A stretch of 64,000 nucleotides of DNA from Pseudacidovorax sp. Lineage in GTDB: Bacteria > Pseudomonadota > Gammaproteobacteria > Burkholderiales > Burkholderiaceae_C. The DNA lies in contig NZ_JAGOPN010000008.1 of NCBI RefSeq assembly GCF_017991995.1, forward strand, positions 124,001 to 188,000, given 5' to 3'. The translations under genes and the position numbers were made by a program. This document shows positions 52,577-60,803 of the stretch, piece after piece. Positions within the stretch are counted from its first letter, which is position 1; each line of letters opens with the position of its first letter. A model generated the notes under the pieces. That model was not told where the DNA came from. It saw nothing but the letters and a program-made list of their open reading frames with translations, and made no database searches.

Positions 52577-53488
52577 TCACCGCAGCCGGGGATTTAAAGC
52601 ATCGCGCAGCCAGTCGCCCAGCAGGTTCACCGACAGCGCGATCAGCACCAGCATGGCGCCGGGAAAGACGGTGATCCACCACTCGCCAGAGAACAGGTAG
52701 TCGTTGCCCACGCGGATCAGCGTGCCCAGCGAGGGCGAGGTGGGCGGCACGCCCACGCCCAGGAAGCTCAGCGTGGCCTCGGTGATGATGGCCGTGGCCA
52801 CCTGGATGGTGGCCAGCACCAGCACCGGCCCGGTCACGTTGGGCAGCACATGCCGCCGCATGATGCGCAGCGGCGCCACGCCGGTGACGCGCGCCGCCTG
52901 CACGTATTCCTTGCTGCGCTCCACCAGCGTGGAGCCGCGCACCGTGCGCGCGTACTGCACCCAGCCCGTGAGCGAGATCGAGATGATGAGCACGCCGAAG
53001 GCCAGCGACTCGTGCGCATTGGGAAAGAGCGCACGCCCCACGCCCGCGATCAGCAGCGCCACCAGGATGGGCGGGAAGGACAGCATCACGTCGCACAGCC
53101 GCATCAGGAAGGCATCGAGCCAGCCGCCCAGGAAGCCCGCGAGCAGGCCCAGCAGCACGCCCACCACCACCGACAGGATGACCGACACCACGCCCACCAC
53201 CAGCGAGATGCGCGCGCCGTAGATCAGCGCCGAGAGGATGTCGCGTCCCTGGTCGTCGGTGCCCAGCAGGTACTTGCTGCTGCCGCCCTCGCTCCATGCC
53301 GGCGGCAGCCGCGCATCGCCCAGCTCCAGCGAAGCAAGATCGAAGGGGTTGTGCGGCGCCACCCAGCCGGCGAACACCGAGCAGAAGATGCAGACGAAGG
53401 CGATGACCGCCGCGGCCACCGCCACGGGCGAGGTCCTGAAACTGTGGCCGACATCGCTGTCGAGCCAACGGAGGAGCGTGTTCTTCAT
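52577..53488 (-). CDS. dppC: Peptide ABC transporter permease (DppC/OppC)
   Basis: 303 residues. N-terminal OppC_N segment, a periplasmic loop with LLGTDDQGRDILSALIYGAR, and a permease domain with the coupling loop QAARVTGVAPLRIMRRHVLPN. Five to six membrane helices. It partners the DppB-type permease encoded at the start of the operon. Confidence 0.92.
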   Translation of the reverse strand: MKNTLLRWLDSDVGHSFRTSPVAVAAAVIAFVCIFCSVFAGWVAPHNPFDLASLELGDARLPPAWSEGGSSKYLLGTDDQGRDILSALIYGARISLVVGVVSVILSVVVGVLLGLLAGFLGGWLDAFLMRLCDVMLSFPPILVALLIAGVGRALFPNAHESLAFGVLIISISLTGWVQYARTVRGSTLVERSKEYVQAARVTGVAPLRIMRRHVLPNVTGPVLVLATIQVATAIITEATLSFLGVGVPPTSPSLGTLIRVGNDYLFSGEWWITVFPGAMLVLIALSVNLLGDWLRDALNPRLR

Positions 53489-53631
53489 CGGGGGAGAGGT
53501 AATGGGCAAGGGGCGAATCCGGCGCCCGTCACCCTGCCAAGCGAAGTGCGTGCCGCCCTGGCCATCGTTCTGCACGGCCAGGGCGGTGCGTACGTGATGT
53601 TCAGCCGCTGGCTGCCCTCACGCCCGGCCGG

Positions 53632-55206
53632 TCACTTGATGCTGATCCACTTGAAGGGCATGAAGTTGTCGGCCCGCTGGGTCAGCGACACCTTCTTGCT
53701 CACGCCCCAGGCTAGCGACTGCTGGTGCAGCGGCAGGTGGCCGATGTCGTCGGTGTGGATCTTGAAGGCCGCTTCGATCAGGCCCTGGCGCTTGGCCTTG
53801 TCGGTCTCGGACTTGATCTGGCCGATCAGTTCGTCGAGCTTGGGATTGCAGTAGGCGCCCAGGTTGAACTGACCGCTGCCGTCCTTGTCGTTGGGGCAGC
53901 GCATCAGCGCGTCCAGCGCGTTGTGCGAGTCGTAGGTGGTGGGCGTCCAGCCCAGCAGGTAGAAGCTGGTGTCGCGGCGCAGGATCTTGGGGAAGTAGGT
54001 GCCCTTGGTCTCGGCCGCAAGGTTGATCTTGACACCGATGCGCGCCAGGTTGGCCGCCACTGCCTGGCAGACCTGTGCGTCGTTGACGTAGCGGTCGTTG
54101 GGGCAGTTCATCGTGACCTCGAAGCCGCTGGGGTAGCCGGCATCGGCCAGCAGCTTCTTGGCGGCCTCGGGGTCGTAGGGCAGTCGCTTGTCCTGCGCCT
54201 CGGTCCAGCCATTGATGCCGGGGCCCACCATCAGCGCCGTGGGACGGGAGGCGCCGCGCATCACCGTCTTCTGGATGCCGTTGATGTCAATGGCCTGGTA
54301 GAAGGCCTGGCGCACGCGCTTGTCCTTGAAGGGGTTCTTCCCCTTCACGTTGGAGTACAGCAGTTCGTCGCGCTTCTGGTCCATGCCCAGAAAGATCGTG
54401 CGCAGCTCGGGGCCGACCACCACGCGCGCGCTGGGGCTCGCATTGATGCGGGCGATGTCCTGCACGGGCACCGGCTCCATCACGTCCACCTCGCCGGAGA
54501 CGAGGGCCGCAACGCGGGTGGCCGGGTTGGCGATGGGCGTGAAGATCACTTCCTGGGCATTGCCTTCGATCTTGCCCCAGTAGTTCATGTTGCGCACGAA
54601 TACCGTGCGGACGTTGGGCTGGCGCTCGCGCACGCGGAAGGGACCCGTGCCGTTGGCCTTGAAGGACGCGGTGTTCTCGATACCCTTTCGTCGATCCACC
54701 GGCTTCTCGGCCTTGTTCTCCTCGCACCACTTCTTGCTCATGATGGCGAGGTCGGACAGCACGTCGGGCAGGATCGGGAAGGGGCCCTTGGTGACGATGT
54801 CCACGGCATGGTCGTTGACCTTGCGCACTTCCTGGATGTCGTTGACCTTGGCCTTCACGTCGGAGCCGTCGCCGCCCGCGCGGGCGATGCTGAAGATCAC
54901 GTCGTCGGCCGTGAAAGGCGTGCCGTCATGGAAGGTCACGCCCTTGCGCAGTTCGAAGCGCCAGGTGTCGGGCGCCGTCTGCTTCCAGGAGGTGGCCAGG
55001 GATGGCGCCAGGCTCAGGTCCTTGTTGCGGTCGGTGAGGCCTTCGTAGACGTTCAGGTCCACCGACAGCTGGAGCGACTCATTGAGCGAATGCGGGTCCA
55101 GCGACAGCGCATCGCCTTGGTTGGCGATACGCACCGTCTGGGCGCTGGCGATCAGGCTGGCCGCAGCCAGCACGGCCGCGACAGCGGCTTTTTTCTTGAA
55201 GCTCAT
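53632..55206 (-). CDS. dppA: Peptide ABC transporter periplasmic binding protein (SBP family 5)
   Basis: 524 residues, SBP_bac_5 fold. A signal peptide (FKKKAAVAAVLAAASLIASAQ) is followed by DALSLDPHSLNESL, the family motif LRKGVTFHDGTPFTADDV, RQAFYQAIDINGIQ and YDSHNALDALMRCPN. It delivers peptides or N-acyl amino acids to the DppBCDF channel. It lies between the M20 amidohydrolase and dppC genes. Confidence 0.9.
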   Translation of the reverse strand: MSFKKKAAVAAVLAAASLIASAQTVRIANQGDALSLDPHSLNESLQLSVDLNVYEGLTDRNKDLSLAPSLATSWKQTAPDTWRFELRKGVTFHDGTPFTADDVIFSIARAGGDGSDVKAKVNDIQEVRKVNDHAVDIVTKGPFPILPDVLSDLAIMSKKWCEENKAEKPVDRRKGIENTASFKANGTGPFRVRERQPNVRTVFVRNMNYWGKIEGNAQEVIFTPIANPATRVAALVSGEVDVMEPVPVQDIARINASPSARVVVGPELRTIFLGMDQKRDELLYSNVKGKNPFKDKRVRQAFYQAIDINGIQKTVMRGASRPTALMVGPGINGWTEAQDKRLPYDPEAAKKLLADAGYPSGFEVTMNCPNDRYVNDAQVCQAVAANLARIGVKINLAAETKGTYFPKILRRDTSFYLLGWTPTTYDSHNALDALMRCPNDKDGSGQFNLGAYCNPKLDELIGQIKSETDKAKRQGLIEAAFKIHTDDIGHLPLHQQSLAWGVSKKVSLTQRADNFMPFKWISIK

Positions 55207-55246
55207 GGAATCACTCCTCGGGTTGGTCAAGGCTCGGGACGGTCGG

Positions 55247-56530
55247 TCATCGGGCCGCGGTGGCGGCCCTGTCTTTTGAGGCCGCGCGGGTGGCGACGGC
55301 CTCGGCGCCCCGGCCGACTTCACCGGCCAGGGGCATGCCCTGTTCCACCAGGCCCGCATGCAGCGCGGCGCCCAGGGGCAGGATGTCATCGTTGAAGTCG
55401 TAGCGGCTGTTGTGCAGGAAGGCGCCGCCGCGGGCGTCCTGGCCGAGGCGCAGATAGGCACCGGCCTTCTTCTGCAGCATGAAGGAGAAGTCCTCGGCGC
55501 CCATGCTGGGCTCGAGATGGCGGTCGACATTGCCCTCGCCCACGATGGCAGCCGCCACGTCGGCGGCGAACTGCGCCTCGGGCGCCGTGTTGATGGTGGC
55601 GGGGTAGATGCGTTCGTAGGTCAGCTCGGCCGTGGCGCCGAAGGCCGCGGCCACCTGCGTGCACAGCTCGCGCAGCCGCTGCTCGACCTGCGCCTGCACG
55701 CGCGAGCTGAAGGTGCGCACGGTGCCGACCAAGGTGGCGGTGCCGGGGATGACGCTGAAGGCATCGAGGTCGCCCGCCTGCACGGCGCAAAGGCTGACCA
55801 CAGCGGCGTCGATGGGCCGCACGTTGCGCGAGGTGATGGTCTGCGCCGCCGTGATGATGTGGGCCGCCACCACGACCGGATCGACCGTCAGGTAGGCATG
55901 CGCGCCATGGCCGCCCTTGCCCGTGATGCGGATGGTGATGCGGTCCGCCGCCGCCATCATGGCGCCGCGGTTGATGCCGATGGTGCCGGCCGGCAGGGCC
56001 GGCCAGTTGTGCATGGCATAGACGGCATCGACGGGGAAGCGCTCGAACAGCCCGTCCTCGATCATCACGCGGGCGCCGGCGAAGCCTTCCTCGCCCGGCT
56101 GGAAGATCAGCACGGCGGTACCGTCGAAGTGGCGCGTCTCGGCCAGGTAGCGCGCCGCGCCGACCAGCATGGCCGTGTGCCCGTCATGGCCGCAGCCGTG
56201 CATCAGGCCCGACTTACCGGAGCACCAGGGCAGGTCGTTGTCCTCCTTCATCGGCAGCGCATCCATGTCGGCGCGCAGGCCGATCATGCGACCGCTGGCC
56301 GTCGAGCGGCCGCGGATGACGCCGACCACGCCGGTCTTGCCGATGCCGGTATGGATCTCGTCCACGCCGCAGGCCTGCAGGGCGGCCTTGACCCGGCCGG
56401 CGGTATAGACCTCTTCGAAGCCCAGTTCTGGGTTCGCGTGCAGGTCGCGCCGGAAGGCGGTGAGTTCAGGATGGAAGCGGGCGATGTGCTCGAAGGCCCG
56501 GCCGTTCGCGTACAGGCGTTGTGTAGTCAT
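55247..56530 (-). CDS. M20-family amidohydrolase (hippurate hydrolase-like)
   Basis: 427 residues. Zn-peptidase M20D hallmarks: RADMDALPM, HGCGHDGHTAMLVGAA, FQPGEEGFAGARVMI and a C-terminal GAEDFSFMLQKKAGAYLRLG. A dimerisation domain lies between (about 190-310). It hydrolyses N-acyl amino acids or small amides in the cytoplasm. It sits between dppB and dppA in the importer operon, so it likely processes the imported solute. The ATG at 56530 is chosen because the conserved part begins just after it. Confidence 0.9.
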   Translation of the reverse strand: MTTQRLYANGRAFEHIARFHPELTAFRRDLHANPELGFEEVYTAGRVKAALQACGVDEIHTGIGKTGVVGVIRGRSTASGRMIGLRADMDALPMKEDNDLPWCSGKSGLMHGCGHDGHTAMLVGAARYLAETRHFDGTAVLIFQPGEEGFAGARVMIEDGLFERFPVDAVYAMHNWPALPAGTIGINRGAMMAAADRITIRITGKGGHGAHAYLTVDPVVVAAHIITAAQTITSRNVRPIDAAVVSLCAVQAGDLDAFSVIPGTATLVGTVRTFSSRVQAQVEQRLRELCTQVAAAFGATAELTYERIYPATINTAPEAQFAADVAAAIVGEGNVDRHLEPSMGAEDFSFMLQKKAGAYLRLGQDARGGAFLHNSRYDFNDDILPLGAALHAGLVEQGMPLAGEVGRGAEAVATRAASKDRAATAAR

Positions 56531-56573
56531 GGCTGAAGGATCGCTGCGCGGCAAAAGGGTTCGCGCTGGCCGA

Positions 56574-57554
56574 TCAATGGCCGCCCGCCTTGCCCACGCG
56601 CAGCCGCGGATCGACGGCGAAATAGAGCAGGTCCACCACCAGGTTGATCACGACGAAGATCAACGCGATGAGGCAAAGGTAGGCCGCCATCACCGGGATG
56701 TCGGCGAAGGTCACGGCCTGGATGAAGAGCAGGCCCATGCCGGGCCACTGGAACACGGTCTCGGTGATGATGGCGAAGGCGATCAGCCCCCCCAGTTGCA
56801 GCCCGGTGATGGTCATCACCGGCACCAGCGTGTTCTTGAGCGCATGGCCGAAATGGATGGCACGGTTCGACAGGCCCCGCGCCCGCGCGAACTTGATGTA
56901 GTCGGTGCGCAGCACCTCGAGCATCTCGGCACGCACCAGCCGCATGATCAGCGTGAGCTGGAAGATGGCCAGCGTCACGGCCGGTAGCACCAGGTGGTGC
57001 CAGCCGTCGAGCGTGAGCAGGCCTGTCCGCCACCAGCCGATCTGCACCACGTCGCCTCGCCCGAAGCTGGGGAACCAGCCCAGATGCACCGCGAACACCA
57101 GGATGAGCAGGATGCCGATCAGGAAGGTGGGCAGCGAGACGCCCAACAGAGACAGCGTCATGAACATCTGGCTCATGAAGCTGCCGCGGCGCAGTGCCGC
57201 ATACACGCCCATCGGAATGCCCAGCAGCAACGCGAGTCCTGCTGCAACCAGCGCCAGTTCCAATGTGGCAGGGAAGCGCTCGGCGATGAGGCTGGACACC
57301 TTGGCACCTTGGCGCAGACTCAGGCCGAACTCGCCCTGGGCCGCGTTGATCAGGAAGTGCCAATACTGCACGAAGAAGGGCTGATCGAGGCCGAGTGCAG
57401 ACCGCAGCTCGCGGATCTGGTCGGGCGTCGCATCCTGCCCCAGGAGGAAGACCACCGGATCGCCCACATACTGGAAGAGCAGGAAGGCGATGAAGGCCAC
57501 CGCCACCATGACGATGACGGCCTGGATGAGGCGGCGCAGGACGAAGGCGAGCAT
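56574..57554 (-). CDS. dppB: Peptide ABC transporter permease (DppB/OppB)
   Basis: 326 residues: MLAFVLRRLIQAVIVMVAV start with the first helix, PFFVQYWHFLINAAQGEFG loop, and permease coupling region KFARARGLSNRAIHFGHALKN. It is the first gene of the operon dppB, M20 hydrolase, dppA, dppC, dppD, dppF. The 225 bp upstream (57555-57779) show nothing beyond a presumed promoter. Confidence 0.92.
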   Translation of the reverse strand: MLAFVLRRLIQAVIVMVAVAFIAFLLFQYVGDPVVFLLGQDATPDQIRELRSALGLDQPFFVQYWHFLINAAQGEFGLSLRQGAKVSSLIAERFPATLELALVAAGLALLLGIPMGVYAALRRGSFMSQMFMTLSLLGVSLPTFLIGILLILVFAVHLGWFPSFGRGDVVQIGWWRTGLLTLDGWHHLVLPAVTLAIFQLTLIMRLVRAEMLEVLRTDYIKFARARGLSNRAIHFGHALKNTLVPVMTITGLQLGGLIAFAIITETVFQWPGMGLLFIQAVTFADIPVMAAYLCLIALIFVVINLVVDLLYFAVDPRLRVGKAGGH

Positions 57555-57779
57555 GCGTGGGGAAATTCCTCGAAGCAGGATGCAGAGCAAAGGACATGCC
57601 CAGACCGCATCCCGGCCGCAGGGAGCATAAGACCAAACACCGCGCCCAGCGCCCCGTTTTGGTTCATGGAAAGCACTAGGGCGCGCAGCGCCGACGGGGG
57701 GCGACCAGCGCTTCGGCAGTGCGCCGCAACACCCCGTGAAATCGACGCTCCAGCGAAGACAGCGAAGGCCCGCGGCCAT

Positions 57780-57813
57780 GAAAAAAGCCACCCGGCTTGC
57801 ACCGGGTGGCTTT
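57780..57813 (-). terminator. Terminator of porin 1
   Basis: On the minus strand AAAGCCACCCGG and CCGGGTGGCTTT form a near-perfect stem followed by TTTTTT, 40 bases beyond the porin stop. The same stem sequence, slightly diverged, terminates porin 2. Confidence 0.88.
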
Positions 57814-57852
57814 GTCGAACTTCATCGTCAGCTGGCTTTCGCCAGCATCGGA

Positions 57853-59118
57853 TTAGAACGAGTGGCGGATACCGAAGTCGTAGCCCACCGAGTTCTTCGG
57901 CAGGTAGGTACCCGTGCCGAAGGCGTTGGTGAACGTGGCAACGTACGGAGCCGTGATGTTGCCCGAACCAGCGCTGTAGTCGGCGCCGTTCTTGTTCTTG
58001 ATGTAGGCCACGGTGGCGTACAGGGCGGTGCGCTTGCTCAGGTTGTGAACATAGCCCAGAGCCAGCTGGTCAGCCTTCGGAGCGTTGTACGTGAAGAACG
58101 GGTTCGTCAGGTACACCAGGGGGCTCTGGTCGACCTTGGTCTTCACGTGGCCGTAGGAAGCCTTGATCTGGCCAGCGCCGACCGGCACGGTCACGCCCAG
58201 CAGGTAGCCGTCGAGCTTCGTGTCGGGGTTGAACAGGGGCTGGTTGCCGCCCGAGTAGTCAACAGTGCCCTTGACGTTCACGTACTGAGCGAACAGCTTG
58301 GCGACGCCGAAGTCGTAGCTGCCGCCGACGTTGAAGTTCTTCGACAGGTTGTTGGTGCCGACTGCGAAGTTCGACGTGTTGATCTGCTCGCCGTAGGCCA
58401 CAGCGACGTCCAGGGGACCGTTGGCGTAGCCGAAGCGGCCACCCCAGTAACGGCCACCGCGGCTGTTGTTGTTGGCGCTGGCTTGCAGGAAGTTGTCGTA
58501 CTTCGTCTGCTCGCTGAAGCTGTACATCGCCTGACCGTAGAAACCACCCAGGTTCGGGGGCAGGAAGTAGCCGACGCTGTTGTTGGCGCGAACGTTCGAC
58601 GTTTCGATGCCAGGCAGAGCGGTGCTGCCGCTGATGGCGCGCTGCACCAGGGCGGTGCCGGCGCCGTTCGTGCCGAACGGATCGAACACGGTCAGGTTCC
58701 AGAACGTCGGCTTGTAGTCACGGCCCAGACGCACTTCACCGAAGGGGCCCGACAGGCTCACGGTGGAACGACGCTGGAAGTTGAAGCCGCTGGCGGTGCC
58801 GTCGTCGTTCGACAGCGCGCCTTCCAGCCAGAAGCTGGCAGCCAGACCGCCACCCAGGTCTTCCACACCGCGGAAGCCCAGACGGCTGGAGCTGTTGGCC
58901 GAGTTGTTCAGGCCGGTCTTGCTCACCGAGGTCGACTGGGGCAGGAACGCGTAGGCGAACGGGTTGGCCAGCAGAACCGCGGGGTTGGTCACCAGTTCGC
59001 TCTTGTTCGACACGCCGCTCACGGAAGCGTCAACGATACCGAACAGGGTCACCGACGATTGGGCCGAGGCCACACCGGCGACAGCCAGGGCAGCCAGAGC
59101 AACTAGAGATTTTTTCAT
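57853..59118 (-). CDS. Outer membrane porin 1 (Burkholderiales general porin)
   Basis: 421 residues. Signal peptide MKKSLVALAALAVAGVASAQ, then SSVTLFGIVDASVSGVSN, the loop-3/barrel stretches SSRLGFRGVEDLGGGLAASF and EVRLGRDYKPTFWNLTVFDPFG, and a terminal aromatic (GIRHSF) for Bam recognition. 16-strand trimeric general porin (gram-negative porin family). A strong SD-like GGAG lies upstream of the ATG. About 1.2 kb of similar sequence recurs inverted at 60.8-62.1 kb. Confidence 0.93.
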   Translation of the reverse strand: MKKSLVALAALAVAGVASAQSSVTLFGIVDASVSGVSNKSELVTNPAVLLANPFAYAFLPQSTSVSKTGLNNSANSSSRLGFRGVEDLGGGLAASFWLEGALSNDDGTASGFNFQRRSTVSLSGPFGEVRLGRDYKPTFWNLTVFDPFGTNGAGTALVQRAISGSTALPGIETSNVRANNSVGYFLPPNLGGFYGQAMYSFSEQTKYDNFLQASANNNSRGGRYWGGRFGYANGPLDVAVAYGEQINTSNFAVGTNNLSKNFNVGGSYDFGVAKLFAQYVNVKGTVDYSGGNQPLFNPDTKLDGYLLGVTVPVGAGQIKASYGHVKTKVDQSPLVYLTNPFFTYNAPKADQLALGYVHNLSKRTALYATVAYIKNKNGADYSAGSGNITAPYVATFTNAFGTGTYLPKNSVGYDFGIRHSF

Positions 59119-59407
59119 TGCAAGTTTCTCCAAGGTTAAACATAGGGCGCCGGTGCGAAGGGTTCACCGCGCTGGCACATGCTGTGCTCCCGCCGGGCCC
59201 CGGGCCAACCTCCTTTTGGGAAGTTGTCGCTATTGCACCAGACGCTCGGCGCCACGGCAAAGCAAATTGGGCCAAATCTGGAGAGGGCTCCGCGTTTCGT
59301 TGCAGCAGTACAACAAGGTCAGGGTGCACTCCCGCTCGCGCCTAGAACATGGGAGTTTCATATAGAGAAAAGCATCGAAACCTTGCTGCAAGCAAGACGC
59401 CCGCGGG

Positions 59408-60061
59408 ATGCGTTCCAATGGCGACATGAGTTCATCTGTCGATGCTTGTATCAACGCTGTGGATAGCGCGCTGCGCACGATCTGGGGTAGCCCACGCGCC
59501 AGCACGCCATCTCCCGCCCAAGCCGTGGTGGGTTCCGAAGCACCGTTGTCCGCCGCCGAACGCAAGGAGGCTGGCGCGCTGATGCGCGTCAACCATGTGG
59601 GCGAGGTATGCGCACAGGCACTCTACAGTGCGCAGGCGGCGACTACCGCAGACCTGTTACTAAAGCAGGAACTGCTGCGGGCGGCACAGGAGGAAACGGA
59701 TCACCTTAGTTGGACGCGCGAGCGCCTGGACAGGCTCGGCGCTCGACCCTCACTGCTGAATCCCCTCTGGTACAGCGGCGCCTTCGCACTGGGGCTGATC
59801 GCTGGTCGTTTGGGTGACCGGTGGAGTCTGGGCTTCGTCAATGAGACGGAAAGGCAGGTCGAGGCGCATCTGGACGGCCATTTGAGTCGTCTGCCCGCCG
59901 GTGATGTCGCCTCCCGCGCGGTAGTCGCCCGCATGAAGGCGGACGAAGCCGCTCATGCAGCCTGGGCAGAAGAGGCGGGCGGGCTACCGTTGCCGGCCCC
60001 GGCAAAGGGGCTCATGCGCGCGGCCGCGCGTGTCATGACCACCGTCGCCCATCGAATCTGA
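59408..60061 (+). CDS. coq7: 3-demethoxyubiquinol 3-hydroxylase (Coq7)
   Basis: 217 residues, di-iron hydroxylase of ubiquinone biosynthesis at the inner membrane. Metal-ligand repeats: [41 protein letters not shown] and [13 protein letters not shown] second ATG six codons in (MSSSVDAC) is an alternative start. It is the only ubiquinone gene here and is flanked by the inverted porin pair. Confidence 0.93.
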   Translation: MRSNGDMSSSVDACINAVDSALRTIWGSPRASTPSPAQAVVGSEAPLSAAERKEAGALMRVNHVGEVCAQALYSAQAATTADLLLKQELLRAAQEETDHLSWTRERLDRLGARPSLLNPLWYSGAFALGLIAGRLGDRWSLGFVNETERQVEAHLDGHLSRLPAGDVASRAVVARMKADEAAHAAWAEEAGGLPLPAPAKGLMRAAARVMTTVAHRI

Positions 60062-60117
60062 CCATGCCCTGCGCCTCGCCGACCGGTAGCGCGGCAGGCG
60101 CCAGTGAACGCGATATC

Positions 60118-60585
60118 TCAGGACGAGGCGGCTCCAGAGCTGTCCACAAGCTCATAGCTCGTGGTGATCTCAGCTGTCTTGGCCAGCATGATGCTGGCTG
60201 AACAGTAGGTTTCATGACTCAGCGAGATCGCCCGCTCGACGGCCGCCTCCGGAATCGCACGGCCGGTCACCGTGAAGTGCATATGGATCTTGGTGAAGAC
60301 CTTGGGATCCTTTTGCGCGCGTTCGCTGGTGAGGCGCACGCTGCAGCCTTCCACCTGATGACGTCCGCGGCGAAGGATCATGACGACGTCGTAGGCGGTG
60401 CATCCCCCAGTTCCCGCCAGGACGGTCTCCATCGGCCGCGGGGCGAGATTCTGCCCCCCGTTTTCAGGCCGTGCAGCGTCCGGCGCCCCGTCCATGGTTA
60501 AGACGTGACCACTACCCGTCTCGGCAACAAACCCCATGGATGAGCGCGTCCCGGCGTGGCCGGTCCAACTGACTGTGCATTCCAT
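60118..60585 (-). CDS. OsmC-family protein
   Basis: 155 residues with the two redox cysteines of the OsmC/Ohr family, in TGGCTAYDV and ETYCSASIM. The spacing and short N-terminus resemble the YhfA branch rather than classical Ohr. Probable thiol-dependent peroxide reduction, cytoplasmic. The ATG at 60585 follows an AGGAA. Convergent with coq7. Confidence 0.87.
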   Translation of the reverse strand: MECTVSWTGHAGTRSSMGFVAETGSGHVLTMDGAPDAARPENGGQNLAPRPMETVLAGTGGCTAYDVVMILRRGRHQVEGCSVRLTSERAQKDPKVFTKIHMHFTVTGRAIPEAAVERAISLSHETYCSASIMLAKTAEITTSYELVDSSGAASS

Positions 60586-60672
60586 CTGTAAGAGTTCCTG
60601 GCCCACCGCCGTGAACTGCTCACGGCGTGGCTCGCATCTGTAGAAATGTTGCGCTTCCGCATCACCAGCTTG

Positions 60673-60700
60673 TTGCGATGCAGCATTGCTTTGCTATACT
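60673..60700 (+). promoter_or_regulatory. Promoter of the candidate small RNA
   Basis: TTGCGA (60673-60678), 16 bases, TATACT (60695-60700). The expected start is near 60707. Confidence 0.6.
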
Positions 60701-60706
60701 TTATCC

Positions 60707-60797
60707 CAACGCATACCTCAGGGTGTGCACCAGTTGTCTCCTCCACCCTCCCAATTGGTGGATTTGGCCCCGAGTCGCAAGATTCGGGGCTTTTTTC
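60707..60797 (+). ncRNA. Candidate small RNA upstream of porin 2
   Basis: A promoter at 60673-60700 and a textbook terminator (GCCCCGAGTC-GCAA-GATTCGGGGC with TTTTTT, 60767-60796) bracket about 90 nt with no translated frame of its own. The middle part is pyrimidine-rich with CTCCTCC and CCCTCCC blocks, which resemble ribosome-binding-site antagonists, next to a small CCACC/GGTGG hairpin. It may be an independent sRNA or a terminated leader of porin 2. The family is not recognised. Confidence 0.6.
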
Positions 60798-60803
60798 TTT
60801 GCC

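Noticed and set aside
51489..53468. Apparent fusion of a permease and DppD
   Set aside because: The upstream part is dppC read in another frame; DppD begins at 52559.
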